Origin: Asterias amurensis
Lineage: Eukaryota > Echinodermata > Asteroidea > Forcipulatida > Asteriidae
Direction: 5' to 3'
Length of the DNA stretch: 64,000 bases
NCBI RefSeq assembly: GCF_032118995.1
Contig: NC_092662.1
Span: forward strand, 1,488,001 to 1,552,000
Shown here: positions 20,601 through 31,400 of the stretch, one piece after another
How the letters are laid out: every line of letters begins with the position of its first letter
Numbering within the stretch: the first letter of the stretch is position 1
The notes under the pieces: generated by a model
What the model was told of the DNA's origin: nothing
What the model saw: the letters and a program-made list of their open reading frames with translations, nothing else
Databases searched by the model: none
Program-made: the position numbers and the translations under genes

Positions 20601-21709
20601 CTCTGGATCTTATCAATTATACTAATTCAAATTAAGATAATTGAATTGTATTTTGTTGCCTTTTCCAGTTTTCATTGCCCAGGTAACAATCCAAATGCTG
20701 CCATCCAGCTGATGAGAGTTGGGAAACTACAACAATACTTGAAAATGATCCCAGAAGCGACAAAGAATCTGCAGAAAGTAAGAATGATGACCAATTTCTC
20801 ATGTAAAAATCAAAACAATTTCTTGCTGTGATGTTGACAAATCTATCACAATTTTTTTCAATATAATTTTGTTGGCTGATAGTGAAAGGTTGAATGCGTT
20901 TTGTAATACAAAGGACACCCGGCCCTCTTCAGTCCATATTTTATCAGGTTGCCTTACTTTTTCTTTCTCGCTACTTTCACTCATTCATTGTAGCACTGTC
21001 CTAGTGCCTTTTTCAATGGCATTACTTTTCCAGTTTCCCACATGGACATGTTAACAATAAAGACTTCCTAATACAATTTTGAACCCCAGGGTTGAACAAT
21101 GACAAGTTAGTAGAGGGGAACTTGAACCTGGTGACCTCCAGATAAACGTTCCAGAACTTTACCAACTGAGCTTTCAGTGGTCTCTCTATTTCTCTATTTT
21201 GTCAACATCTTTGTTCAGGAGTGCCAGCCAGAAGCCACTCAACCTGAAATGTTTCAATGTTAAATAAATACTGTATGTTTTCTTGAGAAAATAAAAGATT
21301 GCAATGATTTGACTTTATTAAAACATTGTCAGAATGATAAGTTTTTATTTGTTTGTTTATTTAGGCAGAGAATATAATGCTGATCACCCATGGTTCAGAC
21401 CATCCTCTGTTTGCCAGTCTGAAGGAGATGCTGGCTGCTTGTGCGATCGAGAAAAGACAGACGTGTAGACTTGAATCAATAGAAGAAGCAGAACCTGACC
21501 TCGAAGTTGAACACTTAAAAAAATCTATGGAAATTGTGGAGATTACAGATAAGACTGAGGATGCCTCTCAGGACACTGAAAGTGGACTAAAGGATAGTAG
21601 CGGGGGTGCCTTGAAAATGGATGATGCAAATGCTTCACAACAATTAAAGGAAAGTGCTGCAAAAAGTACTGATAATGATGCTGCAAAGGTCAGCAATGAC
21701 CACACATGA
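14612..21709 (+). CDS. SMYD3: SMYD3-like SET/MYND lysine methyltransferase
   Basis: Probable histone or cytoplasmic protein lysine methyltransferase. Exons by splice signals: 14612-14805, 16004-16067, 16615-16725, 17078-17144, 17647-17839, 18190-18292, 18406-18516, 18958-19024, 19443 to about 19589, 20292-20419, 20669-20777, 21365-21709. Order: split SET N-part (KNRGRGVRV), MYND zinc finger (CDQC...CSAC...YYCNRDCQ...HKLEC), then SET core (GELQSLGIGLYL, NHSCDYNC), post-SET cysteines (CKCHTC) and a TPR-like C-terminal domain (CAMDAC-like YAMDACIHL, VGKLQQYLKMIPEATKNL, THGSDHPL). These match SMYD3 better than SMYD1 or SMYD2. A short exon of roughly 20 residues between 19589 and 20292 is probably missing from my model, and the exon 9 donor is uncertain. 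Odd: about 90 extra acidic, Ser/Lys-rich residues follow the point where vertebrate SMYD3 ends. Confidence 0.88.
14982..15118. repeat. Short inverted-repeat element in SMYD3-like intron 1
   Basis: TAGACCCAGCACCCAGTGAC at the left end is the complement, with small gaps, of GTCACTGGGTCTA at the right; GGCACTAGAT and ATCTAGTGCC are also paired. About 137 bp, no ORF: a foldback MITE. Confidence 0.8.
15341..15364. repeat. Fragment of the inverted-repeat element seen at 34336-34468
   Basis: GAGTGAAAAAGTGGTGGC is identical to one arm of the element in the last intron of the first ACE2-like gene. Confidence 0.5.
19790..19945. repeat. Degenerate foldback related to the 28904-29076 element
   Basis: Contains TTCCTAACCTAGGATTAATC and inverted TTAAGATTAATTC...CTCGTCCTAACTCGAG segments ending near a CTTCGTAAAATAGGC motif. 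It resembles an old copy of the TCCTAACTTAGGA inverted-repeat family. Weakly supported. Confidence 0.4.
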
Positions 21710-22367
21710 AGAAATTGCCTCAAGTAAGCTGAACTTAAAAGTAACTTTTATCCTTCTAAGATGCTTTTGTGTGTTTCCTTAGGTGTAAATACGATTCTCT
21801 CATCTGCAAGATGTATATCTTATAGTTAACTGACTTTGTAAATCATGTTGAGGATTTTTTTTTTTTTTTTTGAGGAAGCAACACTGGTTACATTTGGAGT
21901 TCTTTTTTATGTACATGTTTGAAGAAAAGATAAAAGTTACTTTGAAATTGAATAACCAATACATAACTTCAAGTGTTGTGTACGAAACTCATGCAACTAT
22001 AAGAAAATTACCTTCTGACTTATAGTTATAATCATGAATACCTAACCATTCACAACAATTAAAGGAAAGTGATAATTTAGTATGCTGCATGGTAATAGTG
22101 CTAATTAGTTAAAATGTCTTTTTGCTGGCCTATGAAGTAAGTTGGAATACAGCTGGTTTATAAAAGTAATCACAAAGAAAATTGCAGTCTTTTTGTGTTC
22201 CTGTTGTTCTCCCATTCCTGGCTGATGGATAAGTATTTTGAGGTCTAGCAAATTTTATAAATTATAAAAAGTTTGTTCTTTTTCCTTTATGGTCAGTCGC
22301 CATGTGAGAAATCAATTTAGTGCAAAATGCATTGAAAGTATAAACTGTATTCACGAGAAAAGTGTAT

Positions 22368-22373
22368 AATAAA
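22368..22373 (+). terminator. Probable polyadenylation signal of the SMYD3-like gene
   Basis: AATAAA about 660 bases after the stop codon, within AT-rich 3-prime UTR sequence. A second AATAAA is at 22998. Confidence 0.5.
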
Positions 22374-22379
22374 TAATAC

Positions 22380-24005
22380 CTACAAAAAATAACATATTTG
22401 GTAAAAATGTGTGGAAGTTGTATTCAATTTTGGAGAAATTTGTATGCTTTTTTACACTGCCGAATTCTTGCCCTTTTGTCTTGGAACAAAAAGACAGGCC
22501 CTCTGAGAAACATATTTTCCACAAGGTAATTTGTAATTCGGTCGCAAAAAGTATAAAATCTTAAAAAACCTTGCACCGTTTTGCATGTTTTCTATTTTAC
22601 ATTTGGCAGTGATTTGATTTTTTTTTTTTTTTTCGTATTAATGATATTTGATTTGAAACCATTACAGCACCTCATTGTTCATAATGATGTGATTTTGAAA
22701 GAGAAATGAAAAGCAAATGTGAAAATGGTTTTTGTGTTGTAGATATTTGTAAAGTTTTGAATCGTACATATCAATGCATGTTTATTATCATATTGATATA
22801 CAAGTATAAATACTATTTTTATATATACTGAAAATATTTGTAAAAAGAAAAATTTTCTTGAGCATTATAGCAGTAAATGAAAAATCATTGACAAAAAGAG
22901 TCATTATCGAATGCATGTAAAATATTAATCCCGTGAAATAAGTTTTTGTTTTTTTCCTCTTTTCATATTTTTGTATCATATAGGGTTGATAAACAAGAAT
23001 AAAGCAAAGTATTTTCTGTGCGATAGTTTTTTCTATTCTTCATAGTCATTTATTATGTTTATATGTTTTATACTAGTATGAAGTGAACCCCTCCATATCC
23101 CGAAAATAATTTCGTTCACAAACGTTAGTTTGAAATTCATAGCTCTTAGTTTATCTTGGTTGCTTTTCCTTTTGAAAGTGTCACAAATAGTTGTCAGGAG
23201 GGGAAGAAAATATGTACACATAAAACTGCCGTCGGTCGATATTGTTCGCACACCGAATGAAATAGTCGTTGGGCGCATGGGTCTGATATGGTTTGGGTTT
23301 TAAAAATTTGGGTGGTGAGACTGAACATCGTTGCAGAAAAGGATAATACTGCAACGCGTACACACGTGAATGGAGGTATTGTACAAATAATTAGTTTGTT
23401 ATATTTTATTTGTCATTAAGGGCTGTCGTCTCCCCCTGGGCTTGACTATTTTTATTTTGTACAAAATATCAAAATATAAAAAATTACAGCGTTTCAATTA
23501 TGTTGCATCTAATTCGTGAGAAATATTACATGCAACTTATAATATCAAAAAAAAGGCAGTAAATAACTTGTATTTACAGAAAACAACCACCCACTTTATT
23601 ATTTATTGATCGTTATTTGTGTTGTGAATGATTTTTTTTTATGCCCACTCGAAACTTTAGTTATAGTTATTACTTTGTATACTTTATAAAAAATATACGG
23701 AAATACATAGTTGTGGCAAACATGATTGATACAAAGTTGTGGCATGGGGGAATTTATTCCTGCATGGTTGTGGGTGATCTGGCCGGAAAATGGCAGGGCT
23801 GATTTTGACATCCCTGGCTTAACAATATACTTGTTGTTGAAAGTTAAATGCACTCAATCTGTTAAAGATTTTATTTTAAGATAATGTCTACCTGACCAGG
23901 TGAGAATTGGGTAGCAAACTTAGCTGACACTTGTTTAGTGACACCCATAATCATAATGCATTTCATTTAATGTTCTCATTCCTACTGTTTTTTTGTTGTT
24001 GCTAT
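22380..24005. other. AT-rich intergenic region
   Basis: No gene recognised. It must hold the promoter and first non-coding exon of the zinc-finger gene; an acceptor-like TTGCTATTTTCAG at 23999-24011 suggests a 5-prime UTR exon begins at about 24012. Confidence 0.45.
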
Positions 24006-24129
24006 TTTCAGGGTTCAACTTGTAGCTAGGAGTTCCTCCCTCCTGACCTGACCTCATCTAGTGTTGTAGAAAGGAGCTGCTCAATTGTTCCATCAGGATT
24101 GAGATGAACAAAGATTTTTCTGCATCAAA

Positions 24130-26310
24130 ATGCGGTTTATTGAGAATCCTGAGTTAAGAGAATGGGTGAAAGAAAACTTGTGCAGGACAGTCTTTCAAAA
24201 GGTTAGTTGATTAAAAAAAAAAGAGTTTTCTAAATTGTCTCTTGTACCTCTCCAGACATGTTCAGCTTATTTCATCTTTTTCCCCCAAAGAATGACGTTG
24301 AAAACTAGGGGTTTAGGGCTAAGAGTTAAGTTTGATGTAAAAATTGTATACAATGTTTAGTACCGGTACAGACTGCCTTCACAGTGCAAGTTAGCTCTAC
24401 CTACAATTTGATAGTTTTGGTTGGTTTTTGTGGGGGGGTTTTCAGGAAAATATAGTGATTTGAAAACTAAAAATATTTACGTTTGTGTGTTTTTTACTTT
24501 CTAATTACAGGCACATGAGTTGGCTGTGCAAACTGGTTGTGAAGTACTGGTCAAACTACAGGATGGAGCTAACCAATCCGGCCAGTATTATGCCACCAAG
24601 GCCCTTCATCTTTTGTACAAAGGGAAAGGATTGACCAAGCAACCATGGGAGGTGACGGTATCAGGGATCACTGGACTTCCAGAAACCGTCTTGGTGGACA
24701 AAAGCAGCCAAAGTGACGGATGGACGGAGGATGGGGGTTCTAAGGAGGATGCAGTGAAGGTTGTGTCGGGAGAGATGACCTCATCTTCATTAAACTCGGA
24801 GGACTACCAAGTAACATCTGCTTCAAGTGTCCTCAATGGTCAAAGTGTTTGCTGTATGGATAATGACCAAGCTGTAACTAGAACTATTAAAGAGAGTATA
24901 GAGGGATCTGTTATTGTGAAAGAGGAACATGAACTTGGACAGTTTGCAGAGCCCTGCTCCTCGTCAATCCATTCACATAACCATGATTTTGGAAGATTTA
25001 GAGTACTTTCAGAAAACAAGGGAAGCTTTCCTGATCAGTATCAACCAAATGATGAGTTGAACTCTCTTTGTGATTCTAACGGTAATGATAATGAAAATGG
25101 TCTGACTTTAGCCAAGTCTGATGATACAATGAATCAAACTCTGTTCCAAAGTCAAAATTGTGCAGCCTTTGTAGGAACAGATCAAAACCAAACTGAGATT
25201 CATTGTGCTGAAACTGAAACAGTAGTGCCAACTCCTAGGCCATACAAGTGTGGAATCTGTAGCAAGACATTTGGTAGTATCCAGATACTGAGCCGGCATG
25301 CACAGATAAACCATGGAATGGAGAGGCAAATGAGTTTCTTCTGTGATGTGTGCGGGCAGAGCTACAAGTTGGCACAACATTTACAGCGCCATATGCACAT
25401 GCATCGCACTGTGATGCCTTACATTTGTTCCGTATGCCATAAGGGTTTCTTCAATGGGACTAGCTTGATCAAACATGAGAAGGTTCACCAAAAATTCAGT
25501 GACAAGGTTCACACAGTATTTCACTGCCAGATCTGTCCGAAATATTTTCCGCAGGTGTCCGAGCTGGTTGAACATGCAAAGCAGGTTCATGGTAGCCGAA
25601 GATGTGCTTCAGGTGCTCCATCATCTCAGCATGCTTTCCCCACACCAACAGCGATCACATCTGAACACTCTCACCTCTCACCTCTTGGTGAGGAAACAAC
25701 TGATGAAATCACAGAAGGAGACACTCAAGATATTTTAGAAGAAACCTTTCAAAATGATAACTTTCTCTCCGACACAACTGCCCTGCCTCGCGGTAGTTTA
25801 AGACCAGTGTTTCCACAAGTCATTCATGACTCCTCCAAGAATTCTGGCTCTCCACATTCCAAAACAGAACATAGCAAAAAGAAAGATGACAACCAAGAAA
25901 CTACCCCTGGTAGCCCCATCAGCAGCATCGCTGATATTTTTAGCAATGCCCCAAACACAAACTCAGGGATTCGTCTGGCCTTTAAAAGAAACATTGGACT
26001 GTTATCAAGCGGGAGTCAATCCTCCAACTTGTTCAGATTGAATAGACATAATTGCAATATCTGTGGGAAGAGTTACAAGTACAACTTCTCTTTAAAGGAA
26101 CATCTTCTCACTCATGCCAGTGTGCCTCAGTTTTCTTGTAAGATTTGTGGAACTAAGTTTACCCGAAGACGTCAGTTAAGAGATCACATGTTCCGACACA
26201 GTGGATTGTACCCCTACCATTGTGAGATTTGTGGCAAGGGATGTATTCGGCCATCTACACTGAAAAGACACCAGACAGAACGTCATCGGATGCTCAATGA
26301 GGAACTCTAA
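24130..26310 (+). CDS. Seven-finger C2H2 protein with an N-terminal MADS/SRF-like domain
   Basis: Putative nuclear DNA-binding protein of 623 residues, two coding exons: 24130-24201 and 24511-26310. Residues 1-60 (MRFIENPELREW..., FQKAHELAVQTGCEVLVKL, GQYYATKAL) align without gaps to the SRF-type MADS box (MEFIDNKLRRY..., MKKAYELSTLTGTQVLLLV) up to the end of the first beta strand. The lysine/arginine run that contacts DNA in SRF is missing. Residues 60-265 are a long low-complexity acidic/Ser linker. Four C2H2 fingers follow from about 269 to 385 (YKCGICSKTF..., FFCDVCGQSY..., YICSVCHKGF..., FHCQICPKYF...), then a second linker, then three fingers from 537 to the end (HNCNICGKSY..., FSCKICGTKF..., YHCEICGKGC...). 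I know no named vertebrate orthologue. The start at 24130 is the first in-frame ATG of the exon. Confidence 0.88.
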
Positions 26311-28290
26311 TTACAATCAACGTCAAACTCTTCTCTTGTTTTTGAACTCGATGTGCTCAGGTTTTGTTCTTTTTAGTATAGATCTTTATCATGCTGCCTC
26401 CATCTTGGTCATGTTCCTTGTATCGAATAACAATAATGAATGCTTATAATCATTATGCAAATAGAAACCAGACTATTTTGTTCTTCAAGCCTCGGAATGA
26501 TTACATTGATATCAATGGGGAAATTTCAAGATGGCTGCTCCATGATAAAGGTCTATTGGGAACAAGATCCTAGTGTGTGATTTCATCTATGAAGGGTCAA
26601 ATGTTAGCATGAAAGTGCACTAACGGGTATTATAAACATCATATATTGTTGCATTTTAGTCTAAAATCCTACTTAATATTATGGAGCCATATATTTGGTA
26701 AAACTAAATCTGAAAACAGTGCTGAAAATGGTTCGTGGTTTGTCACATGTACACTGCGCTATTCTGTCAGCTCTACCAATTCTGTGAAAGACATTCAATA
26801 ATTGTTTTTTAGTTCAATGACGAAGAGCCCCTAGGACAAGATGATACATTTTTTTTTTTTTTTTTATTCATAAATGTGTGGGACAGTTTATCAGACAGGA
26901 AATGAAAAATTTACTTAAAAGTTTTACATCTTTTCCAACATTATTTTAAAAGCTATTCAACAAAAAGGGCATTTATGATCGCGAATGAAACTGAGTAGTA
27001 ACTCGGTCTTTGGGGCGGTTAAAACCTGCAGGTTCGTGGGTGTGTGATAAAGGACCTTGACATTCACCTCAGTCCTTTATCGCTCAACCTCTACCCTTCC
27101 AGTTTTAAACAACCAGTTGTGACCTTGTTGCTACTCTTTTAGTCTCTTATTTATTTATTTATGTATTTATCAATGTATGTATTAATCAACAGGTTTTTTT
27201 TTCAGCATTATCAGCTTGTTTCTGATTGGATAGATTGCTGTTATCAAAAGAGATTGTACGGGTAGTAATTTATCCGTTTGTGCCAGGAGGCTCCCTCCTT
27301 TTTTTCTTTTACTTGAGGACTGAAATGCAGGGTTCTCAACAATTACATAAAGGTGAAAAAAGTGGGGTTTGGGGTTTTAAATTTCTTCCTTTTTTTTCGG
27401 GCGGGAGGGGGGAGGGTTGGGGTAATTTTGGGTTACAGAAGTTCTCTCTAACTTGTCACTGGGAAAAGCTTTGTAACTGACCAAATTTTAAGTGTAGTGC
27501 AGCATTTTAATTTCTTCTTTCTTGTCCTCTATATGCTGTTTTCATTGGTTGGCACACTATCTCGTCTTATGACTGGCTCACACACAGCTCTGTGTATGAT
27601 GTCACTCTTCCCTCCACAAACAAAAGTTCAATGGGTTTACAACAAGGCCAAGGGAGAATTTCTTAAACCAATAAGTGCAGTATTATAAGTAATGGATTAT
27701 GAAGCCAGTATTTGAATTGGAAATCAATTTGAAAATGAATAAATTAATATATTATACAACGGTCTCAATTTGTATTGTGTGTTTCTTTTCAATGTAAATA
27801 CACTAAGAGATAATGTATTATATTGGCACACAGGCACTAGTAGTGCTAATGTGATGGCATGAAATATTGTAGTGTTGTTTTAAACAAAATTAGTAAATAC
27901 TGTTAATAATACTAGTTATCACACAGAAAAACATGTGTATGTTTTTTTATCTAACAAACATCACATATACAAAACACAACTATAGATCTTTGCCACCCCC
28001 CCCCCCTTAAATGTCTGGTTACCCCCATTGAGCAAAAGTGGCATTGACTTGCCTCCCCCCCCCCCTTAAATGTCTGGTCACCCCCATGGAGCAAAAGTGG
28101 CCTTGACTTTTCGTTTGGAAAGTGCCAGAGTGGAACTTGAATGAGTCGGTGTGCCATTGTCATTAGTAATAATACCTACAGCATGTCTGCTGTATTATTA
28201 TGGTGACATTGCAGTGGAAAACAGACTTGTGTGGTAGCTACAGTTATAGTGGCATTTTGACCTTTGGGGTGTAGTGTGCGAGTGCTGTGA
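26311..28290. other. 3-prime UTR of the zinc-finger gene and intergenic sequence
   Basis: No ORF with a coding signature. It contains poly-T and G-rich low-complexity tracts and a possible AATAAA at 27738. A short direct duplication lies at 27992-28108. The promoter of the first ACE2-like gene should lie at 28200-28400. Confidence 0.5.
27992..28108. repeat. Direct duplication of a ~60-bp C-tract unit
   Basis: The segment from the poly-C run through CTTAAATGTCTGGT, CACCCCCAT and GAGCAAAAGTGGC occurs twice in tandem with small changes. Confidence 0.8.
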
Positions 28291-28404
28291 GCATTGGTAG
28301 AAAGACTATACCACGCGCAGGTGTACGGTATACTGCCAAGCTCTAAAATACCATCCTTTCAGAATCCAAGTCCAAAGGTAACCATTCCTTTAGCAGTGAG
28401 CAAG

Positions 28405-31400
28405 ATGTTCTTCAAGAGCTCAACAACTTGTCTTCTGTTTCTTAGCTCAGTCTGTGTCCAGATCCACATTTCACATGAGGAGCTGAGTACGGACGTGGAC
28501 GAGGCCAGAGAGTTTTTGGCAAACTATGGAGCCACGGCTAAGGTGGTGTACTTTGCAAGTAATCTGGCTAGCTGGTCATACTCTACTAACATCACCGATT
28601 ATAACCAGCAAAAAGATGTATGTATTCTTATTAATTCGTTCAAAATGCGTTTTTTTTTTACAGATCATAGAGTGTCCCTTGCTGTACTATAAGATCATGA
28701 AACCATTGATAAATGTTCATAAAAGAGTTATGTAGAGCTTTGATTCCTGGTCGGGGTTGACTGACAGGCACGATTTTAGATACAAATCTGACATTAGAGA
28801 TCGCACTGGCTGATTTTTATAAACTTTTCATATTATATAAAAACTTGTTCAGCTGCTTTGTACCTCTTGAATGCATGCATGACATAGTTTCCAATTTGAC
28901 CAGGGGTGGATTTCACAAAGGTAGTCCTAACTTAGGACTTGTCCTAGGCAATGCTAAGAGATAGGACCAGTCCTAAGTTAGGACCAGTAACTCATCCTAA
29001 CTTAGGACCAGTCTTATCTCTTAGCATTGCCTAGGACTAGTCCTATAAGTTAGGACTACCTTTGTGAAATCCACCCAGTCTTGCCTATCAGAAAGTTCAT
29101 GGAATGCAAGGTCATGTTGACCTATTCAGTCTTGGTTGGCAAACTGGTTTATGGGCAGTTGTGGTTGTGTCGGTGTGTGCCAGTGCATTATCAATCAGGA
29201 AAATAGGTGGGATAGCTAGTTCGCACTTATTAATCTTCATATACACCATGTACTGAGTTGATGGGTTTTAAATGAGAAAATAAATTGGTCGGGTTAATTT
29301 TTCAGTTGGAAGCCGGACTAGTCGCAGCTGCCTTCGACAGGGAAGCCTATGAGAACGCCACCAAATTTGACGAGACAGGTTTTCCAGATGACATCAAGAG
29401 ACAACTTCAGAAACTCAAAGACATAGGATCTGCTGCATTGGAGCCTAGCAAAGTTGAAAGGGTAAGATATTGCATTAACTATGTGGGTTTTTGTATACTT
29501 CTGTTTTCATCTCCTATTAAAATTGTGATCAGAACCCGGGACTAACTTTCAGGGTCCGGGCAGGCATTATTTCCACACAAAAAGGATTTCCCCTCCCATA
29601 ATATGGGAGGGGTTGTGTCAAGGGCAAAAGAGCAAGGTCACTTGACTTTATGCGGACAAATAAGTGAAACTCAAGTCCAATAAAAACGGATAAGACAAAG
29701 TGGGGCAATTTCAACTGGTGTTGTTTCACTTCTCAAAAAATTGCTTCAACTGTACCGTAATTTAGTGTTCACTTTCTCAATGGTATCTTTCTTTTTATAG
29801 TACAATGAATTGACCAGCACCATGTCTGGGAATTACGCCTCTGCTTCGGTATGCCGACCGGATAATTCAAATGAATGTCTACAGATCGAACCTGGTAAGC
29901 CCGCAGTAACTATACTTCCTCTATATTATTGTTATTTCCCTATAATTTAACAACAATGGGTCACAATAATTTGGAACTTTCCATAACACGTGTTTTTAAA
30001 TTGTAACTGCATGATGCTTTCTTATCAGGTTTGGGTAAAGTCATGGCTACCTCTGAAGACTGGGAAGAGCTATTGTGGGCCTGGCAAGGATTCCGAGATG
30101 AAGTCGGGATACCAAACAAACCACTCTACAAGGAATATGTGGCACTTGCCAATGAAGCTTCTCGTCTCAACGGTACGTTAAGGCCGCGTCCAAAATGGCC
30201 GTTATGGCTACGGCTACGGTTGCTCAGGATGTATATATATAGCCCTGACGGCCCTTATACTTTCGTATTATACTACAGTATCTGTGTATAGAGGAAGAGT
30301 CATATAATAGGACTCGAAGTAAAGGAAGTCATCAGAAATGTTCACTCTTAATATGAAGAGCATCATCAGACCCGAAATTTATTATAGTGATCTCTGGTGC
30401 TGTTTTGGGGGCAACGATGACACTAAATATCCCCCGGGAAAGTAAGGTATCTTGCAATGATATAATTGATTTATGCACACAATTTCGATTTACTAAAATA
30501 ATGTGTATTTCATTCTAGGTTTTTCTGACAAGGGCGATTACTGGAGATCTGAGTACGGGGGTGATACCATTGCGCAGGCGTATGAGCTTTATAATCAGAT
30601 CCTACCATTATACAAGCAGCTTCATGCCTACGTCAGACGCATCATGAATACCAAACACAGCGATCACGTGGATCTAACTGGACGTATCCCAGGCAACCTA
30701 CTCGGTGGATATGGCTAACATTTTTATTTTCATCATAAAGAACATAATATTTTTAACCTTGAATAGTTTATTTAAGTGAATGTACTATGCGTGTAAAGTA
30801 AAAGATGTCCAATAATCCATCTCAGTTGAAGCATTTCAACGAACTAAATAAAATGATTCGTTGTGCTATCTTGTGCAATAATGTATCATTGCTGCACAAA
30901 GTATACCGTAACCGGTATTAATCTAACCTATTTAGGTTCCCGATAGGCGACATTTTTCAAGCAACAACTGGGTTCGGCTTTGAGCCGTATAACGAGCCTT
31001 TTCTCGCAAGGTATTTTAATGTTAAAATCTTGACAAGTCACGCGGAAATTATGTTCTGAATAAACGAAATCACAAACGGGGAATATTTCCTTTAGCCTTT
31101 TATGTGTCATTTACAATCCATCTTGCGTTTTATTTTATTATGGGCACTTTTGTGAACTATTGTTTGAAGTGGACTAATCTGTTTTGTTCACAGGAGACAT
31201 GTGGGGTCGCTTCTGGGGCAACATCTACAGCCAAGTTGTTCCTTATCCGGATGCCCCAAATATTGACGCCACGGACTCCCTTAGGGCAAAGGTAGTGATT
31301 GTAGTATTATAATAATACCCTCTTGGGATAGGTTCCAATAAGAGTATGGTAAGACCCCAATTAAGATATATAAAATGAGCGATAAAGTCTTCACATTTTG

